A stretch of DNA of 31,585 nt from DATMNI01 sp035570275 (GTDB taxonomy: Bacteria; Acidobacteriota; Terriglobia; Bryobacterales; Bryobacteraceae): NCBI GenBank assembly GCA_035570275.1, contig DATMNI010000035.1, positions 1 to 31,585 on the forward strand, given 5' to 3'. Below, piece by piece: positions 7,635 to 15,401 of this stretch (positions are counted from its first letter, which is position 1; each line of letters begins with the position of its first letter). The position numbers and the translations under genes were made by a program. The notes under the pieces were generated by a model that was not told where the DNA came from, made no database searches, and worked only from the letters and a program-made list of their open reading frames with translations.

Positions 7635-9602
7635 TTATGGAAGCGCATACGCAATGACCGTGTCCGCCCGGCTCCTGTCCCCCAGGAAGCCGCCGCCGGT
7701 GGCGGTAACCACTACGTACTGCTTTCCGTTCTTCCCCTGAAACGTCATGGGAGCCGAATGAGCGCCGGCATCGATCTTCGTCACCCACAGTTCCTTGCCG
7801 GTCTTGGAATCGAATGCCCGGAACCGGCTGTCATCGGTGGCGCCGATGAAGACGAGCCCTCCAGCCGTCGCCAGCGATCCGCCAATATTGGGCCTGCCGG
7901 TCTTTTGCTTGTCGGGCGGCAGACTGTCGCTGATCCCGAGAGTGGTTTGCCAGGCGATATCGCCGGTATTCACATTGATGGCGAACAGGCGTCCCCACGG
8001 GGGCTGATTGCACGGCATGTTACTCTCGGGCTCCCAGAAGCGATTGTTCCCGTTGTATCCGCTGCGGCTGTACCGCGAGCCGTCGGCGCTCTTCACCATG
8101 GTGTTCAAACTGCCGAAATCCATGGTGTTGACGAACAGGTATCCCAATCCGGGGTCGAAAGATGGCGGGTTCCAGTTGCCGCCGCCGATGGAACTGGGAA
8201 AGATGACGCTAGGAGTGGTGGAGTAATGCGTAAACTGCCCGATCGCATGCAGCCCGCCCGGAATACTGTCGAACAAGTCCGTGCAGAATTTGTTGAGTTC
8301 CGGCGTCACGGTGGCAAGGTCTTCCCGCTTGAAGCTGTTGCGGGCCAGTGCCGGCGGTTTGAGGGGTATGGGCTGCGTGGGCCATGCCTGGTCTCCCGGT
8401 AAAGCATCGTCCACCGGAACTTTCCTCTCTTCCACTCCGTAGATCGGCTCTCCCGTCAGGCGGTTCAGGATGTACACATATCCGGTCTTGGTCAGTTGCC
8501 CGACTGCCGGAATCTTCTTCCCTTTTTGGGTGACGTCGAAGAGAATGGGAGGCGCGCAGAGGTCGTAATCCCAGGTGTCATGATGCACCACCTGGAAATA
8601 CCATTTGAGCTTTCCGGTGAGAGCATCCACCGCCACCAGCGAGGTGCCGAAGAGATTGGCGCCGGGCCGGTCGCCGCCCCAATAATCGGTAGTCGGCTCC
8701 CCGAATGGCATGTAGAGAATCCCGCGCTCCGTGTCGATGGTGAACATGCCCCACACGTTGGTGCCGGAGCGGTTCTTCCAGTCGTCTGCCTTCCAAGTCT
8801 CGCTGCCGGTCTCACCGGGCCGGGGCACGGAATGAAACGTCCAAACGAGCTTGCCGGTGTGGGCATCCCACCCGCGAGTGTCGCCGGCCGACCCGATGCT
8901 CGGCCCTTCCTGAACGTGCGCGCCGGTGATCACTACGTTCTTGTAAACGATCGGAGGAGAAGACAGCCCGAACCCAGAGTCCGTCAAGCCATTCAGTGCG
9001 CCGGGCTTCATATCTACAAGGCCTTCATTGCCGAAGCCGGGAACCGGTTTGCCCGTCTTGGCGTTCAACGCATAGAGTTTGCCGCTGGAAGTGCCGAAAA
9101 AGATGGTGGCGGGAGACTGACTATCGCCGGCCCAATACTCTAATCCGCGGGTTGCGGGGGCGCCGTCTTTGACTTCGTAAGCCCAGACCGGGTTGGCGGT
9201 CTCCGGTTCGAGAGCTACCACGCGCCGGGCTCCGGTGGTTAGATACATCACCCCATTGATCACGAGCGGAGACACCTCGGCGTTCCCACCGCCACCTCCG
9301 CCGCGTCCGCCACGCCCTCGGCCCGCCGCGCCAGCGCGACCGCCCGCCGCCGCATCACCCGCTTCGGACGAGCCGGGCGCCGGCGCGGTGGTTGCCGGAG
9401 GCGGCGCGCCCGCATTCATGTGATAAGTCCAGGCGCGCTCCAACCTGGTGACGTTCTTGGTGTCGATCTGCTTCAGCGTCGAGTAACGCGTACCCGCCAG
9501 GTCGTGCCCGAAGGTGGGCCAATCGTTCTGATTAGGTGCCACGGTTTGACTAAATGCCACCCCAGCTAAAGCGGCGGCGGCTGCGACGTAAATGATTCGC
9601 AT
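7635..9602 (-). CDS. Secreted PQQ-dependent dehydrogenase-like protein
   Basis: A 655-residue exported protein with the eight-bladed quinoprotein beta-propeller pattern. The ATG at 9602 is chosen because the product then starts with a signal peptide (MRIIYVAAAAALAGVAFSQ). An upstream TTG at 9632 would add residues before it and overlap the receptor stop. Blades carry repeated segments of the form ALxxxTGKxxW; HHDTWDYD (340-347) is characteristic of PQQ glucose/alcohol dehydrogenases. No CxxCH haem motif is present, so it lacks the cytochrome c domain of quinohaemoproteins and would pass electrons to another carrier. Residues about 65-107 form a Pro/Ala then Arg/Gly-rich low-complexity insertion in an early blade. 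It follows receptor 2 by 26 bp on the same strand and is likely cotranscribed, suggesting periplasmic oxidation of a sugar or alcohol brought in by that receptor. The substrate is not determined. Confidence 0.85.
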   Translation of the reverse strand: MRIIYVAAAAALAGVAFSQTVAPNQNDWPTFGHDLAGTRYSTLKQIDTKNVTRLERAWTYHMNAGAPPPATTAPAPGSSEAGDAAAGGRAGAAGRGRGGRGGGGGGNAEVSPLVINGVMYLTTGARRVVALEPETANPVWAYEVKDGAPATRGLEYWAGDSQSPATIFFGTSSGKLYALNAKTGKPVPGFGNEGLVDMKPGALNGLTDSGFGLSSPPIVYKNVVITGAHVQEGPSIGSAGDTRGWDAHTGKLVWTFHSVPRPGETGSETWKADDWKNRSGTNVWGMFTIDTERGILYMPFGEPTTDYWGGDRPGANLFGTSLVAVDALTGKLKWYFQVVHHDTWDYDLCAPPILFDVTQKGKKIPAVGQLTKTGYVYILNRLTGEPIYGVEERKVPVDDALPGDQAWPTQPIPLKPPALARNSFKREDLATVTPELNKFCTDLFDSIPGGLHAIGQFTHYSTTPSVIFPSSIGGGNWNPPSFDPGLGYLFVNTMDFGSLNTMVKSADGSRYSRSGYNGNNRFWEPESNMPCNQPPWGRLFAINVNTGDIAWQTTLGISDSLPPDKQKTGRPNIGGSLATAGGLVFIGATDDSRFRAFDSKTGKELWVTKIDAGAHSAPMTFQGKNGKQYVVVTATGGGFLGDRSRADTVIAYALP

Positions 9603-9628
9603 TTGCTTTTCAGTATCCCCTAGTCCGA

Positions 9629-12600
9629 TCAAAACGCGTACTTGATGGCGAACTGCATAATACGCGCCGTGGATGTGTTGCCGGGCGCAGTGCTCTGCGG
9701 TTGCGGCGTGAGGCGCCCGAAACCCGAGCTATTCAGAGCGGCGTTTGGAGGTCCAAACATCACGCTGTTCGTTAGGTTGAACGCCTCCGCCCGGAATGTT
9801 ATCGTGTTGCGCTCACGAACCTTGAAGTTTCGCGAGAACGCCAGGTCGATGTTCATTACGTTTGGACCCGAAATCGTAAACGGTCTGGTGGACGCATAAA
9901 CACCCGCGGGGGCCGACGCCGGCGCCTGAAACGCGTTGATATTCAGGTAATTGATAATGCTTCCATCGCCGTAAACGTTGGGCAGAACCTGCTGCGCCCT
10001 CTGATTGGTGGCGCCGGTCAGGGCAACGTCGGTACCGTAGGTCGCCGAAGTCAGGTTGCCCGTGCTCCAATGGAAGATCGGTGACGCCTGCCAACCGTTG
10101 GCGAGCAGGCCCAACCAGCGGCCGTGCACGGTGGGCGATGTGAGCACGCCGGAGATATTTACCTGTTGGCGATGGTCGGCGCTGCAACTGGAGCGGTCGG
10201 CGCTGCGGTTGTTCGGGTCCACATAAGACGGACCGGTGAGTTCCGTTGTTGAGGGGTCGGCGATGCAGTGGGAATAGGTCCAGTTGGCCAGAACGCTGAA
10301 GTTATTGGCGACACGGTGCTGGGCGGAAAGCAGCATCGCGTTGTAGTCCGAAGTGGCTCCCGCATCCAGATAGGCGATGGTGCTGTAAGACGGTCCCGCC
10401 GCCGGATTCAGAATGGTGAGCAGTCGGCGCGCGGCGGTGTTGGCGGCGCTGGTGCTGGAGCAGTTTCCGGCGGCCGTCAGACCGTACTGTCCCGCCGGGC
10501 ACGTGCCCGGAATATAGACATCCAGATTCAGTTCCCGGCTGGACCACAGGTGAGCCGTGTGGTTGCCCAGGTAAGACCCCGAGAGCAGCCACTTACCGAA
10601 TTGGTGCTGAACGGAGAGGTTCCAGGTGTTCACCTGTGGCGACTTCAGATTCGGGTCGGATACGGCATAGACGCCGCCCGCCGGGAAGAACCCAAAGGTC
10701 TTGCCGGTGCCGGTATTCTGCAGGTATGGGTCGCCGCCGGGGTAGCCCGCCCATGGGTTAGAAAGCGGGAACGGTCCGCCCGCACGGGTGAGGGTCGCGC
10801 CCCAGGGCGGATTGTTGGAGACCCGCGTGTAAAAGAACATGTGCGGAGTGTCGTAGAGCAGACCGTAGGACGCACGAATGGAAGTCCTGCCGTCGCCGAA
10901 CGGATCCCACACAATTCCCAGGCGGGGCAGGAAATGATTCGCCCGGTTATTGTACTGCTGGTTCGGAGGATAACCCGAATCGCCGGGGAAAATGAGTCCG
11001 GGAGGCGGCGTCAGGACCGGGGTCGATTGGGGCGGGGTACCGACTTTGTTCGCCAGGAAGTTACTCATGCTGAAGGTCTCGACGTAACCGTCGGTATTGC
11101 GCTGCGGCAGGTACGGCTCAAAGCGCAGCCCCAGGTTCACAGTCAAGTGCGCTCCCACACGCCACGCGTCCTGAGCGTAGAGCCCGTAGTAGTCAGACTT
11201 GTCGTTGTCGTAAAACGGCCTGCCCTGGCCAAAGGCGCTGAGTTGGCCGGTGACAAAGTCGGCATAGCCGAGCCCCGTAGTTCCGCCCACGGTGGAGTAC
11301 TGGCCGGTGAAATTGAGGTTGCCGTTCACGCCGCGAGTGTTCTGCGCGTGCATGTAAGCTCGAATGTATTGCGCCCCCACCTGAAGCTGGTGTTTGCCTC
11401 TGATGATGGTCAGATCCTCGGAGCCCGAATAGTCCAGGGTATTGAAGTATCCGGGGTTACTGGCGCCTCCCGCGAGGCCGACGCCGTTGGTGACGCTCAG
11501 GTTCATCTGCGCGGGAATGAAGGCGGTGATGGGAATCCCGAAGTCGGCGGGAGACTTGAAAACCGGAATGAACCGGGGGTTGGCGCCGCGGTTCATCGCG
11601 ATGTGGGAACTGCTGATGATGCTGGGGCTGAACACATACGTGTCCCCTATCACGACGGACTGAATGTTGTTCTTCTGACCGGTTGTGCTTCCCGTAAACA
11701 GCGGGTTGGCCGGGTCGAAAAACAGTGGAGTGAAGTTGTTCGACAGCATATAGCGCGCAAACATGCTGTGCTTGTCGGTGAGCGTGTAGTCGACCTTGAC
11801 CGGGATCTGATACTGGCGCTGATTGGCGCCGGTCGCGAAGTTGACCAGGCCGCAGGCATTGACCTGGTTGGTGGGGAGAAGCTTGGCAATCTTGGCCGCG
11901 ATCGGATCGATGAGGGACGTGGGAAGGACGTTGTTCACGAACGGCGCCGCGAGGGTAATTTGCCTGGTCTGGCACTGGGTGGAGGCAATCACTTGAAAGT
12001 TGCCGGCCAGCATGTCGGGCGTCATCGAAAAGCCCTGCGAATCGGCGGGGTTCGACCGCTTGATGGTGACCTGCGCACCGGCAAAGTAGAACAGCTTGTT
12101 CTTGACGATGGCTCCGCCGATGGTGCCGCCAAACTGGTTCTGTTTCAGGCTGTCGCGCACCAGAGCGGTGGCGGTCCGGCCGTTAAACAGGTAGTTGCGG
12201 TTGTATTCAAAGAAGTTGCCGTGCATGGCGTTGGTTCCAGACCTGGTGGCGACGGTCACCGAGGCCGACGCATGCTGGCCGGTCTGGGCGCCCACCGAAC
12301 TCGTTTCCACCTTAAATTCCTGCAGGGCGTCCGGGAACGGAAGCGGCTGGTTCAAGCCATTGAAGGGATTATTGGCGGTAGCGCCATCCAGCGAAAACGC
12401 AATCTGGTTGGCGTTGCCTCCGGCCACGGAGATGGTAATCGTCGGAAAGTTCTTGTTGCTGTTCAGGTCGTTGGCGACCGCGCCCTGCGTAGTGGCGACG
12501 CCCGCGAGCAGGATCAACTGCGTCGGCTCGCGCGCATTCAGCGGCAGATCGACTACTTCCTGGTGGTCGATAACCTGACCGACGCCGGTGCTGTGGGTTT

Positions 12601-12973
12601 CCACAGCCAGGGCCTCGGCCTGGACCGTAACCTGTTCGCTGATGGCGCCCACCTTGAGGGTTGGGTTGATGGCGGGGTTAGTGTTCACTTCCAGTACGAT
12701 GCCGCGGTCGACAAAGGTGCTGAAACCTTCCTTCGTAACCTCCATTCGATAGGGACCAATGGGCAGATTCGGAAGCAGGTAAGCGCCATCGGTGGATGTG
12801 ACCGCGGAGCGCATGAATCCGGTGTCTGTTTGAACCACCTTGACGGTGGCTCCGGGAATGGAGGCGCCGGTAAGATCGTGCACGGTCCCGGATATCTGCG
12901 ACGTGGAGGCAGCCTGGGCCCAGGTGGCCGAGACTATCCCAAGAAAACACAGTACAAACTGAATCGATCTCAC
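9629..12973 (-). CDS. Oar-like TonB-dependent receptor (receptor 2)
   Basis: A 1114-residue outer-membrane receptor. The GTG at 12973 is preferred because it opens directly on a signal peptide (VRSIQFVLCFLGIVSATWAQ) and has AAAGGGG about 10 bp upstream; the frame is open to 13036 but the extra residues are hydrophilic. Domains: CarboxypepD_reg-like (about 26-105, ISGTVHDLTGASIPGATV), plug (about 115-235, DLPLNAREPTQL) and beta-barrel ending in MQFAIKYAF. It is the most divergent of the four receptors and lacks the NGKN-FWFF segment in the form shared by receptors 1 and 3. It heads a probable two-gene unit with the PQQ dehydrogenase-like gene 26 bp downstream. Import of the PQQ enzyme's substrate is inferred from that order only. 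Confidence 0.88.
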   Translation of the reverse strand: MRSIQFVLCFLGIVSATWAQAASTSQISGTVHDLTGASIPGATVKVVQTDTGFMRSAVTSTDGAYLLPNLPIGPYRMEVTKEGFSTFVDRGIVLEVNTNPAINPTLKVGAISEQVTVQAEALAVETHSTGVGQVIDHQEVVDLPLNAREPTQLILLAGVATTQGAVANDLNSNKNFPTITISVAGGNANQIAFSLDGATANNPFNGLNQPLPFPDALQEFKVETSSVGAQTGQHASASVTVATRSGTNAMHGNFFEYNRNYLFNGRTATALVRDSLKQNQFGGTIGGAIVKNKLFYFAGAQVTIKRSNPADSQGFSMTPDMLAGNFQVIASTQCQTRQITLAAPFVNNVLPTSLIDPIAAKIAKLLPTNQVNACGLVNFATGANQRQYQIPVKVDYTLTDKHSMFARYMLSNNFTPLFFDPANPLFTGSTTGQKNNIQSVVIGDTYVFSPSIISSSHIAMNRGANPRFIPVFKSPADFGIPITAFIPAQMNLSVTNGVGLAGGASNPGYFNTLDYSGSEDLTIIRGKHQLQVGAQYIRAYMHAQNTRGVNGNLNFTGQYSTVGGTTGLGYADFVTGQLSAFGQGRPFYDNDKSDYYGLYAQDAWRVGAHLTVNLGLRFEPYLPQRNTDGYVETFSMSNFLANKVGTPPQSTPVLTPPPGLIFPGDSGYPPNQQYNNRANHFLPRLGIVWDPFGDGRTSIRASYGLLYDTPHMFFYTRVSNNPPWGATLTRAGGPFPLSNPWAGYPGGDPYLQNTGTGKTFGFFPAGGVYAVSDPNLKSPQVNTWNLSVQHQFGKWLLSGSYLGNHTAHLWSSRELNLDVYIPGTCPAGQYGLTAAGNCSSTSAANTAARRLLTILNPAAGPSYSTIAYLDAGATSDYNAMLLSAQHRVANNFSVLANWTYSHCIADPSTTELTGPSYVDPNNRSADRSSCSADHRQQVNISGVLTSPTVHGRWLGLLANGWQASPIFHWSTGNLTSATYGTDVALTGATNQRAQQVLPNVYGDGSIINYLNINAFQAPASAPAGVYASTRPFTISGPNVMNIDLAFSRNFKVRERNTITFRAEAFNLTNSVMFGPPNAALNSSGFGRLTPQPQSTAPGNTSTARIMQFAIKYAF

Positions 12974-13275
12974 GTTGATCGCGCCCCTTTCAACTGACGT
13001 TGTCGAACTCCCGTGGCGCTCCGTCGCGGTGGACAAGCGCCCGCCTCATGGGTGGCTTGATGCTAGCATCCGCCCATTCACGCGAACAAGAGAGTAACCG
13101 TAACCGCACAGTAACGGGGGCGCCCGGCGCCGCCCGCCCGAGGGGCAGGTCAGGGCTGTTGGAACGAACCCAAATGGCGGGAACCCAGTTCAGGGGAGCA
13201 GCCGTGAGCGGGTAGGAAATCGGAGCCCGAGTGACAATTCGGGAATTGGTTCGTCACAGGGTACGGGACCGCAGA

Positions 13276-13291
13276 TGGGACAGGTGTCCCA
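13276..13291. repeat. 16-bp palindrome, copy 1
   Basis: TGGGACAGGTGTCCCA: perfect 7-bp arms around a 2-bp centre. It matches the copy at 13351 except for one central base, with 75 bp between their starts. It could be a dimeric repressor operator or part of a dispersed repeat. Confidence 0.7.
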
Positions 13292-13350
13292 AAACGGACT
13301 CCAACTCTCACTGCAAACAAAGAGGGTTGCTGGCGGGTGGTGTGAGAGGT

Positions 13351-13366
13351 TGGGACAGATGTCCCA
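13351..13366. repeat. 16-bp palindrome, copy 2
   Basis: TGGGACAGATGTCCCA: same 7-bp arms as copy 1, with centre GA in place of GG. Its left side is preceded by GTGAGAG, the complement of the CTCTCAC found 3' of copy 1, so the two copies together form a larger imperfect inverted structure spanning about 13276-13366. Confidence 0.7.
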
Positions 13367-13784
13367 ATCCCTCGCTTTGACCATCGCATACGCCCTTGTG
13401 AAACCGGCTGGAAGAACATCTAAGCCGATGCGCAATTGCCTGCCACATCGGGATGAGCCGGATAAAAAAAGACCAGTTTGCTGTGACCGCCAGGAGGCAG
13501 TGGATCGCCAGGAGGATCTGGAGACCGATTGGTGGTGTGGATTGCTTGGGTCCGCTGACGAGGACCCCATTTTGGGTTAATCCCGCACTAACCGCCACCG
13601 CGCGGATCGGGGGCTTCCCGTCAACTTGACGCCGAAGAACCCAACTTCCGGATGGTGGGTAGTCCGGTCGGAATTGGTAAACGCTGCGCAACGCGCAATT
13701 GTTAAGATTCCAGATGGGAGACGGTCGTGCTCGTGGGATTGTTTGCTTTAGGCTCTCTTGCGAGCGCCGAAGCGGATCTGAAGC

Positions 13785-15401
13785 ATGCTGAATCGTTTTA
13801 AGAAATCGATGCCCCAATCATCGATGATCCTGGAACGAAGTATTCCCGTGCCGATGCGAGACGGTGTGCGCCTCTTCGCCAATTTGCTCCGTCCTCCCGC
13901 GGACGGCCCCTGGCCGGTCATCATGTCCGTCACGCCCTACGGAAAAGACAACTTTCCGGATCGGATGAGTAGCTTCTTCATGCGTCTTTCCGGAGTTAAG
14001 TTCGGGAAACTCCATCGATCGCGGTTCACCGGCTTCGAGTCTCCCGATCCCGCGCACTGGGTTGAGAACGGCTATGCCGTCGTCCAGGCCGATGTCAGGG
14101 GGATGCACAAATCGGAAGGCCTGGCGGGCGTGCTGCGGCCACTGGACGCGCAAGACTATTACGACCTCATCGAGTGGGCAGCATTGCAGCCCTGGTGTAC
14201 CGGACGCATCGGCCTGATGGGTGTGTCTTACCTAGCCATGTCGCAGTGGCACGTCGCGGCCTTGAAGCCGCCCCACCTCCGCGCGGTCGTTCCGTGGGAG
14301 GGAGTCACCGATCTTTACCGGGAGTTGGCCTTTCATGGCGGAATGCCCGAAACCAGATTCGTCCCCACCTGGTTCAAAATTCGGATCAAGGGTGGGCGCA
14401 ATCGCCGATTTCCGCTCGCAGAGGATTTTCTGGCTGAAAGAGAGCGGCATCCGATGGATGACGCCTATTGGTCGTCGAAACGGGCGCTCCTCGAAAACAT
14501 CGAAGTGCCCGCTTTAGTCTGCGCCAGTTGGTCTGATCATGGGTTGCATACGCGTGGATCCATCGAAGGATTCGAACGGATATCCTCGCCAGAGAAATGG
14601 CTATTCACACACGGGCGAAAGAAGTGGGAAACGTTCTACGGCGCTGAAGCACTCGCCGTTCAGAAGCGCTTCCTCGATTATTTCCTGCGCGACGTGGATA
14701 ACGGCATGATTCGCGAACCGCGCGTACGGCTGGAAGTTCGGAAATCTTACTATCGGCAGGAGGTCCGCTGTGAGGACAACTGGCCCATCGCGTCTGTCCA
14801 GCCAGTGCGTTTATTCTTGTGCGCGAGCACCTCGGAATTGCAGCAAGAACCGGTCGAGGAGGAAAGCAGCGCCCAGTACCGGAGCACTGGGAACAACGAC
14901 AGAGCTTCATTCTGGTTTCGCTTCGACAAAACGGCCGAGTTGACCGGTGGCATGAGGCTGAAACTTTGGGTCAGCACCTCCGAAGGCGATGATCTGGATC
15001 TGTTCGTCGTCATTCGAAAATTCGACTCGGCGAGGCGGGAAGTCTTCTTTTCGGGATACAACGGATACGAGCACGACGCGGTAGCCAAGGGATGGCTCCG
15101 GGCATCCCATAGAGAACTGGACCAATCGCGGAGCACGCCGCTCCGCCCCTGGCTCAGCCACAAGCGAATTCAAAAGGTGCGGCCCAACCAGATTGTGCCA
15201 TTAGAAATTGAGATCTGGCCCTCCAGTACGCTGTTCGAAGGCGGATCGATGTTGCAGATAGCCATCCAGGGACATGATGCGGCGAAATACCCGGCCTTCG
15301 GTCATCGCGAGTTAGTGAACCACGGGCGGCACAATATTTTCACGGGAGGGCGATACGACTCGCACCTGGTAATTCCCGCGAACCAATCGAGCTCCCATTA
15401 G
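13785..15401 (+). CDS. CocE/NonD-family hydrolase
   Basis: A 538-residue alpha/beta hydrolase of the X-Pro dipeptidyl-peptidase S15/CocE type. The nucleophile is Ser148 in GVSYLA; the acid is probably Asp251 (WSDHGLH) and the base His276 (THGRKKW), the usual order and spacing for CocE-like esterases. The C-terminal part (about 330-530) fits the jelly-roll X-Pro dipeptidyl-peptidase C-terminal domain. There is no clear signal peptide, so it is probably cytoplasmic. Known members cleave acyl or peptide ester/amide bonds (cocaine esterase, glutaryl-7-ACA acylase, X-Pro peptidase); the substrate here is unknown. It is the only plus-strand gene among the left-hand genes. Its TAG overlaps the TAA of the opposing hydrolase gene. 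The start is uncertain: ATG 13785 has no good ribosome-binding site, and ATGs at 13809 and 13824 are possible. Confidence 0.85.
   Translation: MLNRFKKSMPQSSMILERSIPVPMRDGVRLFANLLRPPADGPWPVIMSVTPYGKDNFPDRMSSFFMRLSGVKFGKLHRSRFTGFESPDPAHWVENGYAVVQADVRGMHKSEGLAGVLRPLDAQDYYDLIEWAALQPWCTGRIGLMGVSYLAMSQWHVAALKPPHLRAVVPWEGVTDLYRELAFHGGMPETRFVPTWFKIRIKGGRNRRFPLAEDFLAERERHPMDDAYWSSKRALLENIEVPALVCASWSDHGLHTRGSIEGFERISSPEKWLFTHGRKKWETFYGAEALAVQKRFLDYFLRDVDNGMIREPRVRLEVRKSYYRQEVRCEDNWPIASVQPVRLFLCASTSELQQEPVEEESSAQYRSTGNNDRASFWFRFDKTAELTGGMRLKLWVSTSEGDDLDLFVVIRKFDSARREVFFSGYNGYEHDAVAKGWLRASHRELDQSRSTPLRPWLSHKRIQKVRPNQIVPLEIEIWPSSTLFEGGSMLQIAIQGHDAAKYPAFGHRELVNHGRHNIFTGGRYDSHLVIPANQSSSH

Larger units (their letters stand above)
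12974..13784. other. Gene-poor 811-bp region with palindromes
   Basis: No convincing gene is visible on either strand; the open frames are short, Arg/Pro/Ser-rich and look like shadows. The region contains the inverted repeat CAATTCGGGAATTG (13235-13248), two copies of the palindrome TGGGACA-NN-TGTCCCA (annotated separately), inverted CTCTCAC/GTGAGAG arms between them, and the decamer CGCCAGGAGG twice (near 13488 and 13506). Just upstream of the hydrolase gene, the plus strand from GTG 13727 to TAA 13799-13801 encodes a 24-residue peptide whose first half looks like a signal peptide (VLVGLFALGSLASA); this may be the 5' relic of a lost exported protein. No promoter could be assigned confidently to either flanking gene. 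Confidence 0.5.

Noticed and set aside
9603..9632. TTG 9632 as start of the PQQ gene
   Set aside because: It would overlap the receptor 2 stop and put a hydrophilic stretch before the signal peptide; ATG 9602 fits better.
10268..12997. Long plus-strand open frame (909 codons) opposite receptor 2
   Set aside because: Antisense shadow of a high-GC gene; no recognisable domain, very rich in Arg/Gly/Val, while the minus strand encodes a clear receptor.
12974..13080. Promoter for receptor 2 (TTGTTC, 18-bp spacer, TAGCAT on the minus strand)
   Set aside because: The -35 hexamer matches only three of six consensus bases; not strong enough to report.
13150..13817. Minus-strand frames across the palindrome region as a transposase relic
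   Set aside because: No catalytic motif or known transposase segment seen, and no terminal inverted repeats or target duplications.
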